DNA of 20,875 bases, taken from contig CAJUKD010000037.1 in assembly GCA_910587235.1 (NCBI GenBank), positions 1 through 20,875 of the forward strand. Direction: 5' to 3'. Positions within the stretch are counted from its first letter, which is position 1. Each line of letters begins with the position of its first letter. Positions 1 through 7,612 of this stretch are shown piece after piece. The DNA comes from an uncultured Muribaculaceae bacterium (lineage in GTDB: Bacteria > Bacteroidota > Bacteroidia > Bacteroidales > Muribaculaceae). Below the pieces are notes generated by a model. The model ran no database searches. It was not told the DNA's origin and was given only the letters and a program-made list of their open reading frames with translations. The position numbers and the translations under genes were made by a program.

Positions 1-93
1 AAATTTCAACAATTTCAAAGTACTCTTTCCGATTTTAATGGGACATCAATGAAACAATTTATAAAATAACCCTTAAAAAAACCAATCATACGC

Positions 94-3000
94 ATGAATT
101 CAAAAACCTTAATGACTCTGTTGCTGGCCGCAGCCTCCGGTCTGCCTGCTCTGGCCCGCGACATCAACGTCAGCGGTACGGTGACCGACGCCTCAGGAGG
201 CGAACCGCTTATCGGCGCATCAGTCACTGTCAAAGGCAACACGCGCGGCGTTGTGACCGACATTGACGGACGCTATTCGATCACGGCCGACGAACATGCC
301 ACCCTGCAGTTCTCATATGTCGGTTGCAACCCTCACAACGAGAAAGTCAACGGACGCACCACCATCGATGTCGAACTCCAACCGGCACAGGTGGCTCTTG
401 ATCAGCTTGTCGTGGTCGGCTACGGCACACAGAAAAAAGTCAACCTCACCGGCTCTGTGGCATCCGTCACCATCGACAAGGACATGACCTCACGCTCTGT
501 GCCAAACGTATCATCCGCACTATCCGGACTTATTCCGGGCCTGTCAGTAAACCAGAGTTCAGGCATGGCCGGCAACAACAGCGCCTCCCTGCTTATACGC
601 GGTCTTGGAACAATCAACAACTCTTCTCCTCTGGTAGTGGTCGACGACATGCCCGACGTCGACATCAACCGTCTAAACATGAACGACATCGAGAGCATCT
701 CGGTGCTTAAGGATGCTACAGCCTCTTCGGTCTACGGCTCGCGAGCCGCCAACGGCGTCATCCTTATCAAGACAAAAAGCGGCAGCAAGGACAAGCCCAC
801 CCAGATCAACTTTTCCGGCTCATACGGCTGGCAGAAAGCCACCAGGGCCTATGACCTGCTGAGCGACTACGCGACGGCGTTGCACCTGCATCAGCTTTCC
901 GCCGCCACCAACCCCGGAACAAACGGTGTACAGCAGAACTATAAAGAAGGAACCATCGACCAATGGCTCGCACTGGGCATGATAGACCCGATGCGCTACC
1001 CTAACACCGACTGGTTCGACCACATCATGCGCACAGGCGGCCTGCAGACCTACAACGTATCGGCTACAGGCGGCAACGACAAAGCGAACTTCTTCGCATC
1101 CGTCGGCTACATGAATCAGAAAGGCCTGCAGATCAAGAACGACTACGACCGCTTCAACGTACGCATGAACTTCGACTACATGATCCTCAAGCAACTCAAG
1201 GCCGGAATGCGAATGGACGGCAGCTGGAGCAACTACTCCTACTGCCAGAGCAATGGCTTCAACGGCGAGGACAACCGCATCGGCAATGCCGTGGCCGGCA
1301 TCTACCCCTACGATCCCGCCACAGGACATTACGGAGGGCCAATGGCCTACGGCGAACTGCCTGAAGCATTCAACCCGCTATGTGTCTATACCAATTCCGT
1401 CAAGAAAGAGAACCGGCAGGAACTCAATGGAACGGCATTTCTGGAATGGAACGTATTCAAAGGTTTCACAGCCCGTCTAGACTATTCACTCCGCTATTAC
1501 AACCAATATTACAAGGACGCACCTATGCCCGTGCAGAGCTATGACTTCCAGACCGACAGCTACAAAGAACTCTGGTACATACAGCCCAGCGCCGGCGTGA
1601 CCGACCGCAACAACAACGGCTACAAGACGCTGATGAACTTCCGCCTGAACTACGGGCACGTGTTCGGCGGAGTGCACGACATGCGCCTGATGGCAATCTA
1701 CAGCGAGGAATACTGGTTCAGCCGCTCAAACACTACCGGACGCGGAAACCGCATACATCCCTCTCTCTCCGAAATCAACTCTGCCCTAACCACAACACAG
1801 ACAACCGCCGGCACATCGTCGCGCGAAAGCCTGCGCTCTTTCATAGGCCGCGCAAGCTACAACGCCCTCGACCGTTATCTGGCCGAATTCAATTTCCGCG
1901 TCGACGGAAGCTCCAAATTCCTCCCCGGCCATCAGTACGGCTTTTTCCCCTCCGGTTCGCTCGGATGGCGCCTCAGCGAGGAACCATGGTTCAAGCCGCA
2001 TGTGCAGACATGGCTCAACAACGCCAAATTCCGCGCGTCGTACGGCCTTTTGGGTAACAACAGCGGCGTGGGTGCATATCAGCAACGCGAGATAATGGCA
2101 CAGAACAACTACATGTTCGACGGCTCCATCGCTTCCGGATTCGTTTACCAGAAAATGCTCAACAAAGACCTCACATGGGAAAAGACACGTGTGTTCAACC
2201 TCGGTCTTGACCTTGCCATGCTCAACTCCCGCCTGTCGGCCGAACTCGACTATTACGACCGTCTGACCACTGGCATGTTGCAGAACTCGCAGATGTCTAT
2301 CCATCTCACCGGCGCATACGAAGCCCCGAAAGCAAATCTGGGCAATCTGCGCAACCGCGGTGTCGAAGTAAACCTCACATGGCGCGACCGCGTCGGCGAA
2401 TTCAACTACTCCATCAACGCCAACGTGTCCTACAACCGCATGAACCTCGAGCGTTGGGGCGAATTCCTTGACAAAGGCTACGTCTACCTCAACATGCCCT
2501 ACCACTTCACCTACTACATGGCCACACTTCCCGGACTGGCACAGACATTCCAGGACACCTACGACTATGCCGACCAGGGAGCCAAACCCGGCGATATCAT
2601 CCGTCTGGACACAAACGGCGACGGCGTGCTCGACGGCAACGACAAGATAGCCGACCTCAACAGCCTCCGCGACGCACCCACCACCAACTTCGCCTTAAAC
2701 TTCAAGGCCGAATGGCGCGGCTTCGACTTTGCCATGCTCTGGCAGGGTGCCGCCGGACGACGCGACTTCTGGATCAACAAATACAATACCACCATACTGC
2801 CCGTGCAGACCTACACGCCGACCGACGACCACCTGACAAAACCCTGGTCGTGGGAAAATCGCGACGGCGAATGGGAACGCCTCGGAGGCAATGCAACAAA
2901 TCCTACCGAGAACGAATTCCACCTGCGCAAGATGGATTACTTCCGACTGAAGAACGTACAGCTCGGCTATACCATACCCCGTAGAATCACCACCAAATTC

Positions 3001-3150
3001 TGGGTGCAGAACCTCCGCGTATACTTCAGCGCCGACAATCTGGTGACACTAACCGCCTACGAGGGACTCGACCCCGAAAAACCGGCTAACTCAGGTGACC
3101 TGTATCCGACCACACGCACTTACACTGCCGGTATAAACGTTTCATTCTAA
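94..3150 (+). CDS. SusC-like TonB-dependent outer-membrane glycan transporter
   Basis: This 1018-aa protein is a SusC/RagA-type TonB-dependent porin that would import oligosaccharides across the outer membrane with the SusD encoded next to it. Residues 1-22 form a signal peptide. Residues about 24-95 are a carboxypeptidase-D regulatory-like beta domain (GTVTDASGGEPLIGASV). The VVVGYGTQKK segment near residue 109 is the usual SusC junction leading into the plug, which contains LKDATASSVYGSRAANGVI. The rest is a beta-barrel ending in aromatic NVSF, as expected for an outer-membrane protein. A DTNGDGVLDGNDK segment near residue 837 resembles the EF-hand-like loop common in SusC proteins. The start at 94 gives a clean signal peptide. 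It is the first gene of an operon, 16 nt before SusD. Only 93 nt of upstream sequence is visible and it holds no convincing promoter. Family assignment is very secure; substrate is inferred from neighbours only. Confidence 0.97.
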   Translation: MNSKTLMTLLLAAASGLPALARDINVSGTVTDASGGEPLIGASVTVKGNTRGVVTDIDGRYSITADEHATLQFSYVGCNPHNEKVNGRTTIDVELQPAQVALDQLVVVGYGTQKKVNLTGSVASVTIDKDMTSRSVPNVSSALSGLIPGLSVNQSSGMAGNNSASLLIRGLGTINNSSPLVVVDDMPDVDINRLNMNDIESISVLKDATASSVYGSRAANGVILIKTKSGSKDKPTQINFSGSYGWQKATRAYDLLSDYATALHLHQLSAATNPGTNGVQQNYKEGTIDQWLALGMIDPMRYPNTDWFDHIMRTGGLQTYNVSATGGNDKANFFASVGYMNQKGLQIKNDYDRFNVRMNFDYMILKQLKAGMRMDGSWSNYSYCQSNGFNGEDNRIGNAVAGIYPYDPATGHYGGPMAYGELPEAFNPLCVYTNSVKKENRQELNGTAFLEWNVFKGFTARLDYSLRYYNQYYKDAPMPVQSYDFQTDSYKELWYIQPSAGVTDRNNNGYKTLMNFRLNYGHVFGGVHDMRLMAIYSEEYWFSRSNTTGRGNRIHPSLSEINSALTTTQTTAGTSSRESLRSFIGRASYNALDRYLAEFNFRVDGSSKFLPGHQYGFFPSGSLGWRLSEEPWFKPHVQTWLNNAKFRASYGLLGNNSGVGAYQQREIMAQNNYMFDGSIASGFVYQKMLNKDLTWEKTRVFNLGLDLAMLNSRLSAELDYYDRLTTGMLQNSQMSIHLTGAYEAPKANLGNLRNRGVEVNLTWRDRVGEFNYSINANVSYNRMNLERWGEFLDKGYVYLNMPYHFTYYMATLPGLAQTFQDTYDYADQGAKPGDIIRLDTNGDGVLDGNDKIADLNSLRDAPTTNFALNFKAEWRGFDFAMLWQGAAGRRDFWINKYNTTILPVQTYTPTDDHLTKPWSWENRDGEWERLGGNATNPTENEFHLRKMDYFRLKNVQLGYTIPRRITTKFWVQNLRVYFSADNLVTLTAYEGLDPEKPANSGDLYPTTRTYTAGINVSF

Positions 3151-3166
3151 GCAGATTTCACCACTC

Positions 3167-5089
3167 ATGAAAAAGAAATATATAATCCCCCTCCTGTTCC
3201 TTCCGGCTCTGGCGCTCTCTTCGTGCCACGACAACCTGCTGAACCAGGAACCATCCGATTCCCTGTCGAAAGAGAATTTCTGGAAAAACGAGGACGACGC
3301 CACCGCAGCGCTCGCCGGACTGCTCTCCGACACACGCTATCTCTTCTGCCGCGACTATTATCTCGACGGACTCGGCGACTACGTGAAGATGCGCGGCAAC
3401 TCATTCCTTGAGAACAACGGCAACAACGGTCGCGCCTACATGGGCCGATGGGACTATCTCCCCTGGGGCTTCGGCGGATACTTCACCAACATGTACAAAT
3501 ACTGTTACGGATCCGTGAACCGTGCGAACTACGTGATAGAGAACGTCGAGGCAATGCTCCCGCATGCTAAAAGCGACGATGAGCGCCTGCGCCTGCAGAC
3601 AATCATCGCCGAATGCAAGCTGATGCGCGCATTGGTCTACTTCCGCCTTATCACATGGTGGGGCGACGTGCCCTACATCGACTGGAATGTCAAGAGCAAC
3701 GCCGAAGTAGAATCAATCGCACGCACACCGATCGCGCAGATATACACAAAGCTGATGAACGACTTCGAAGAAATCATACCCGCACTACCCGACAAGGCCA
3801 CAATACGCGGACGCTACAGCAAACCTGCCGCCATAGCCCTGCGCGGTAAGATAAACCTCTTCTGGGCTTCGTGGAATCACTACGGATGGCCGGAACTCGA
3901 CACATTCACTCCGTCGGAAGATGAGGCACAGCGCGCCTACAAGGCCGCACGCACCGATTTTGGTTCTGTCATCAACGACTTCGGACTCGACCTCTTCCGC
4001 GGTGGCGAACCCGGAGAATGCGACGGCCCCGCCGAAATGTGGCCCGACGGCACCGTAATCGACGGCGTAGACCTCTCCGGACGAGTTAAAAACTTCGGAG
4101 GCGCCGAAAAGCTGCCTAACTATTTCTACCTCTTCCTGCCGACGGCCAACGGCGATCCCGAATTCGTATTCACTTTCGAACACGGAGGCACAAGTACCGG
4201 ACAGGGCGACCAGCTGATGCGCGACTTCGCCGGACGAACCGTACAGTACTCCCAGTCGTGGGTCAATCCACGGGCAGCCATAGCCGACCGCTACCAGAGC
4301 ACAGTCACCGGCGATTTCTGTCCGCCTATGGTACAGATGACTCCGGGCGTCAAAGCCGTCAATGCACCCAACTCAACCCTCAACCCGCAGAGCTATGCCG
4401 ACCGCGACTACCGCATGAAAGCATCCATCATGTGGAACTACGAACAGTGCATGGGCATGATGGCACTTAAAGAAACCGGACTCACTCAGTATGAATACAA
4501 AAACTGGGAAGGCGCACTGTCATCGTTCTCTGTCGACGAAAACGGAAAAGTGACCGAACACAAACATACGACCTACAACATCCTGTCGACCACGGGATAC
4601 GTATTCCGCAAATTCGTACGCAATTATGCCGGACAGGAACGCACCGACGGCGACTTCAACTGGCCCGTGATACGTCTGGCCGATGTATTCCTTATGTATG
4701 CCGAAGCCGACAACGAAATCAACGGCCCGACGCCTGCAAGCATAGAACTGGTAAACCGTGTGCGCCACCGCGGCAACCTGCCGGCACTGACACCCGACAA
4801 ATGCAGCAACCGCGACAACTTCTTCGACGCAATCGAACAGGAACGCATCGTCGAACTTCTCGCCGAAGGACACCGTATATGGGACCTTCGCCGCTGGCGT
4901 CGCCTCGAACATGTCTACGGAGGTGTCGGCAACAAAGGCTACAAATGGCACGACATCTTCGGCGCTCTGGAAAATGAATTCTGGGTAAACTCCCCGGCAC
5001 TCCACTACGAACAGTGCTACATATTCCAGATTCCCGAATCGGAACGCAACAAAAACTCCAACCTTACCCAGAACAAACCCTGGCGTTAA
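3167..5089 (+). CDS. SusD/RagB-like glycan-binding lipoprotein
   Basis: This 640-aa surface lipoprotein would cap the SusC transporter and bind the target glycan. The N-terminus MKKKYIIPLLFLPALALSSC ends in a lipobox with Cys20, followed by the LNQEPSDSLSKENFW stretch typical of SusD N-termini. The C-terminal third carries SusD hallmarks: the DVFLMYAEADNEI segment, NRVRHRGNLPALT, and an ERIVELLAEGHRIWDLRRWRR motif, with NKPWR at the C-terminus. Residues around 130-240 show the helical repeats of the TPR-like core (ECKLMRALVYFRLITWWGDVPY). It lies 16 nt after SusC and 19 nt before the next lipoprotein, so co-transcription is very likely. Length is at the upper side of the family. Binding residues cannot be assigned from sequence alone, and substrate specificity is inferred from the downstream enzymes. 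Confidence 0.97.
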   Translation: MKKKYIIPLLFLPALALSSCHDNLLNQEPSDSLSKENFWKNEDDATAALAGLLSDTRYLFCRDYYLDGLGDYVKMRGNSFLENNGNNGRAYMGRWDYLPWGFGGYFTNMYKYCYGSVNRANYVIENVEAMLPHAKSDDERLRLQTIIAECKLMRALVYFRLITWWGDVPYIDWNVKSNAEVESIARTPIAQIYTKLMNDFEEIIPALPDKATIRGRYSKPAAIALRGKINLFWASWNHYGWPELDTFTPSEDEAQRAYKAARTDFGSVINDFGLDLFRGGEPGECDGPAEMWPDGTVIDGVDLSGRVKNFGGAEKLPNYFYLFLPTANGDPEFVFTFEHGGTSTGQGDQLMRDFAGRTVQYSQSWVNPRAAIADRYQSTVTGDFCPPMVQMTPGVKAVNAPNSTLNPQSYADRDYRMKASIMWNYEQCMGMMALKETGLTQYEYKNWEGALSSFSVDENGKVTEHKHTTYNILSTTGYVFRKFVRNYAGQERTDGDFNWPVIRLADVFLMYAEADNEINGPTPASIELVNRVRHRGNLPALTPDKCSNRDNFFDAIEQERIVELLAEGHRIWDLRRWRRLEHVYGGVGNKGYKWHDIFGALENEFWVNSPALHYEQCYIFQIPESERNKNSNLTQNKPWR

Positions 5090-5108
5090 TCCTCCAACAG
5101 AAATAAAC

Positions 5109-5525
5109 ATGAAAAAGATATTCAGCTTAATTCTCATCAGCCTTGCCTTACTGACGACAGCCACGGCCTGCTACGACAATCCTGTCGACGACGACGGCCT
5201 GCTTATCACTGACCGCGACGAATGCTATGTCAGCAACTTCGACCTGACCGGCACCGACCACCTGACAGTACGTGTGGGCGACGCGATAATCGACAACGAG
5301 GCATGCACGATCCACGTCACCGTAGCCTACGGAACCGACCTGCGCCACCTCTACCCCAAATTCTCACTTGTCACTGACGCAAAACTCGAACCCAAAATCG
5401 AGGGACTGACCGATTTCTCCGATCTCGACAACCCGCGTAAGTACACCGTCGTTTCCGGCAGCCGCCGCGTACGCAAGACATATACCGTTTATGTAACCGT
5501 TCAGAAACTCACATCGCAGTCATGA
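5109..5525 (+). CDS. small PUL-associated lipoprotein, SusE position (DUF5018-like)
   Basis: This 138-aa protein begins with a lipoprotein signal whose lipobox ends at Cys21 (TATAC). The acidic CYDNPVDDDG after the cysteine fits surface export in Bacteroidetes. The remaining roughly 110 residues look like one beta-sandwich: a SNFDLTG opening, YGTDLRHLYPKFSL in the middle, and a closing KYTVVSGSRRVRKTYTVYVTV. That layout recalls the DUF5018-like, PKD-like modules of Bacteroidetes PUL lipoproteins; this naming is from memory of the pattern and is tentative. It starts 19 nt after SusD, and its stop overlaps the next start by 4 nt (ATGA), so the two are probably translationally coupled. The likely role is an accessory glycan-binding protein at the cell surface, inferred from position and export signal only. 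Confidence 0.7.
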   Translation: MKKIFSLILISLALLTTATACYDNPVDDDGLLITDRDECYVSNFDLTGTDHLTVRVGDAIIDNEACTIHVTVAYGTDLRHLYPKFSLVTDAKLEPKIEGLTDFSDLDNPRKYTVVSGSRRVRKTYTVYVTVQKLTSQS

Positions 5526-6499
5526 AAAAAATACATGCCCTAATCTGTCTGTCGCTCATTGCCTCGGCAACGTTCACCGCCTGCTCCGACAAGGACGACA
5601 ACGAGATTCTACCGATAAACAACAAATGCCTCAAACGCACCCAGGGTCCTAACCTTGTCGGCAACGACATCTACTTCGTCTATGCCATGGCAATGCCCTA
5701 CGGCTCGGGCCAACTGCAGACATGTACCGTTGAAGCTTCCATAGCCGGAGCCGAGGAAACATGGCTGGAACACAATTCCTACCACACCAATTCATCGGGA
5801 TTCGACGTAGCCGTGCCCGTAGGCGAACCGTCGGTAAACAGCGGTGCCCGCACCACCGTCACATTCAACACCGACACCTGCGCGGCCGCCTTGCGCTACT
5901 ACTACCGCATCCCCGAAGAAGCGCGCGGCAAGGACGTAAGCTTCCGCTTCACGGCCACAGCCCGCGACGGACGCACGATCTCGATGGACATGGGTCCGTA
6001 CACCGTCAGCCGCCAGTACATGACCCGCGACATCACCCTGAGCAAAAGCCGCTGCTACATATCGCTCGAAGACATGGCCGCCTATACCCTTGAGGAAGCC
6101 CGGGACATTCCCGACAAAATCGACCTCGTCTACCTCTGGCGAAACAAAATCAACCAGGGTGTGGAATTCGGCCATACCTTCGCATCACCCGTGGCCGACC
6201 GCGAATATCTCGACAACCTCGAAGTGCCCGAAAGCATGACCCGCGATCTGCGCATGCGCAAGGAGTGGGGAATCATCGACGGACACCTCACCGACGACCC
6301 TGACTATGGCACTTACATCGACGACATCGACTTCGAAACAATCCGTCTGGCCGACATGCCGAACTACTGCGTCAACATGAAAGAAAAAGGCGGAATGTGG
6401 ATCGAAACTGCCGACGGACGCTACCGCGCCTATCTCTACATCAACTCATTACGCTCGACTTCGGGAGGTGTAATCAGCATCAAGCGCTACAACATGTAG
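5522..6499 (+). CDS. PUL-associated surface lipoprotein (DUF4466-like), putative glycan binding
   Basis: This 325-aa lipoprotein has a signal ending in FTAC (Cys21), followed by SDKDDNE, a Lys/Asp-rich stretch like the lipoprotein export signal that sends proteins to the Bacteroidetes cell surface. The mature part opens with LKRTQGPNLVGNDIYFVYAMAMPYG and soon after VEASIAGAEETWLEHNSYHT, a pattern I associate with DUF4466 proteins found beside SusC/SusD. The C-terminal half contains DIDKIDLVYLW-like and adjacent beta-rich segments, consistent with all-beta binding domains; no catalytic motif is seen. It overlaps the preceding lipoprotein by ATGA and is followed after only 2 nt by the acyltransferase start. 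The likely role is auxiliary glycan binding on the surface. The family name is moderately confident, the function inferred. Confidence 0.65.
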   Translation: MKKIHALICLSLIASATFTACSDKDDNEILPINNKCLKRTQGPNLVGNDIYFVYAMAMPYGSGQLQTCTVEASIAGAEETWLEHNSYHTNSSGFDVAVPVGEPSVNSGARTTVTFNTDTCAAALRYYYRIPEEARGKDVSFRFTATARDGRTISMDMGPYTVSRQYMTRDITLSKSRCYISLEDMAAYTLEEARDIPDKIDLVYLWRNKINQGVEFGHTFASPVADREYLDNLEVPESMTRDLRMRKEWGIIDGHLTDDPDYGTYIDDIDFETIRLADMPNYCVNMKEKGGMWIETADGRYRAYLYINSLRSTSGGVISIKRYNM

Positions 6500-6501
6500 A
6501 A

Positions 6502-7479
6502 ATGGCCGGCCATCGCGACCTCTATATAGATTTTTTGCGCGGAGTTGCGTTGCTGCTTCTTGTGGCGGCACACAGCTCCGCGCCATCATTGATATCGGCA
6601 GTACGCACATTCGACGTGCCGCTGATGGTCTTCATATCGGCACTATGTTTCCGCAATACAGGAAACTACGGCAGTTATTGCTTAAAACGTTTCCGGCGCA
6701 TCTATCAGCCGCTTTTCGTATTCCTGATCATTCTTTTCTCCATATCCGTTTTTGCGCCCGTGGTGCCACGGCAGCTGATGACACCTGAAATAATCGCCGG
6801 CTCGTTTCTGATGTGGAACTGGCCTGCAATACCCTTTGTGTGGATTATGCGCGTATTCCTGCTGATGGCTCTCGTCATGCCGCTGCTCGACGCTGCCGTG
6901 TGGAAACTCAGCCCGCTCATGCTTTTGGCAGCACTCGCCACCCTGTACATTCTCCAGAATGCGGCCTGTGCAGCCATAGACCACGAAAGCCGCGACGCGC
7001 TGACATTTTTCGTCCGCGATTATCTGCTCTACCTGACGGGATATTCCATCATAGCCGCTGCCGGGCTGATGGCACGCGACGGAAAGTTACGGATACGTCC
7101 GGCGCTTCTCTTCCTGTGCATAGCTGCAATCGTGGTGCACCTCGCGACAGGAAACGACTTCGACCCGCAGGCATCGAAATATCCGCCGGCTTCGCTGTAT
7201 GTCGCCTACGGTTGCGCATGTTCTATCGTCCTTCTGATAGCAAAACCTCTGTTTGCCAAAGTCGCCGGATGGAGCGCATGGAGCTACCTGAGCCGAAACT
7301 CGATGTGGATATATCTCTGGCACACCATACCCGTGTTCGTGATGCGCGGCTTCAATCTTTTTGAAACTTCATGGGTCGCGCGTTTCGTCTTTATCCTTGT
7401 CTGCGCTCTTGCGCTCAACAGCCTCTGGCTGCTTCTGAGGGGCGTAGCGCCACGACGTATCGCCGCTCTCATGGAATAA
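6502..7479 (+). CDS. acyltransferase-3 family integral membrane protein
   Basis: This 326-aa inner-membrane protein has about ten hydrophobic segments and the hallmarks of the acyltransferase-3 family (O-acetyl or O-acyl transfer to glycans or lipids). The N-terminal helix has DFLRGVALLLLVAAHS, giving the family's R-X10-H pair at Arg13 and His24. The C-terminal part has WIYLWHTIPVF, similar to the usual YL.H helix. I place the start at ATG 6502, two nt after the preceding stop, because the reading frame upstream of it (from 6397) is the out-of-frame shadow of the lipoprotein gene and the protein signature begins directly at MAGHRDLYIDFLRG. Its stop codon overlaps a TAATATTGCAT sequence. Acyltransferase-3 proteins are usually found in surface-polysaccharide or antibiotic biosynthesis, so its place in a catabolic operon is odd. 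The substrate is unknown. Confidence 0.88.
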   Translation: MAGHRDLYIDFLRGVALLLLVAAHSSAPSLISAVRTFDVPLMVFISALCFRNTGNYGSYCLKRFRRIYQPLFVFLIILFSISVFAPVVPRQLMTPEIIAGSFLMWNWPAIPFVWIMRVFLLMALVMPLLDAAVWKLSPLMLLAALATLYILQNAACAAIDHESRDALTFFVRDYLLYLTGYSIIAAAGLMARDGKLRIRPALLFLCIAAIVVHLATGNDFDPQASKYPPASLYVAYGCACSIVLLIAKPLFAKVAGWSAWSYLSRNSMWIYLWHTIPVFVMRGFNLFETSWVARFVFILVCALALNSLWLLLRGVAPRRIAALME

Positions 7480-7524
7480 TATTGCATAAAAGGATTTTTG
7501 CAGACGTTTACAGAATCCTTGCAT
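7477..7524 (+). promoter_or_regulatory. TTGCAT-rich repeat element with inverted repeat upstream of the GH5 gene
   Basis: TAATATTG at 7477-7484 matches 7 of 8 positions of the Bacteroidetes -7 consensus TAnnTTTG and is followed by CATAAAA. An inverted repeat AAGGATT (7490-7496) / AATCCTT (7514-7520) follows. TTTACAGAATCCTTGCAT at 7507-7524 recurs, with two differences, at 19276-19293 upstream of the 435-aa protein gene. A promoter or operator role is inferred. No good -33 TTTG lies at the right distance, so the promoter assignment is weak. Confidence 0.4.
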
Positions 7525-7612
7525 CCCGCCTCCGTTTTTGGATTTAACTTGCGGCATCAAACAGCGCCTTATTTCTTTTTGCGACTTACATACAACCCAT
7601 AAATAATTAATC

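Noticed and set aside
1..93. SusC promoter
   Set aside because: The visible leader is AT-rich but has no TAnnTTTG with a spaced TTTG; the real promoter may lie before the window.
1786..2505. 239-aa open frame on the - strand opposite SusC
   Set aside because: Low-complexity Val/Glu/Ala antisense shadow of the SusC barrel.
6397..6501. Upstream start for the acyltransferase
   Set aside because: The extra 35 residues are the out-of-frame reading of the preceding lipoprotein gene, and the family signature starts right after ATG 6502.
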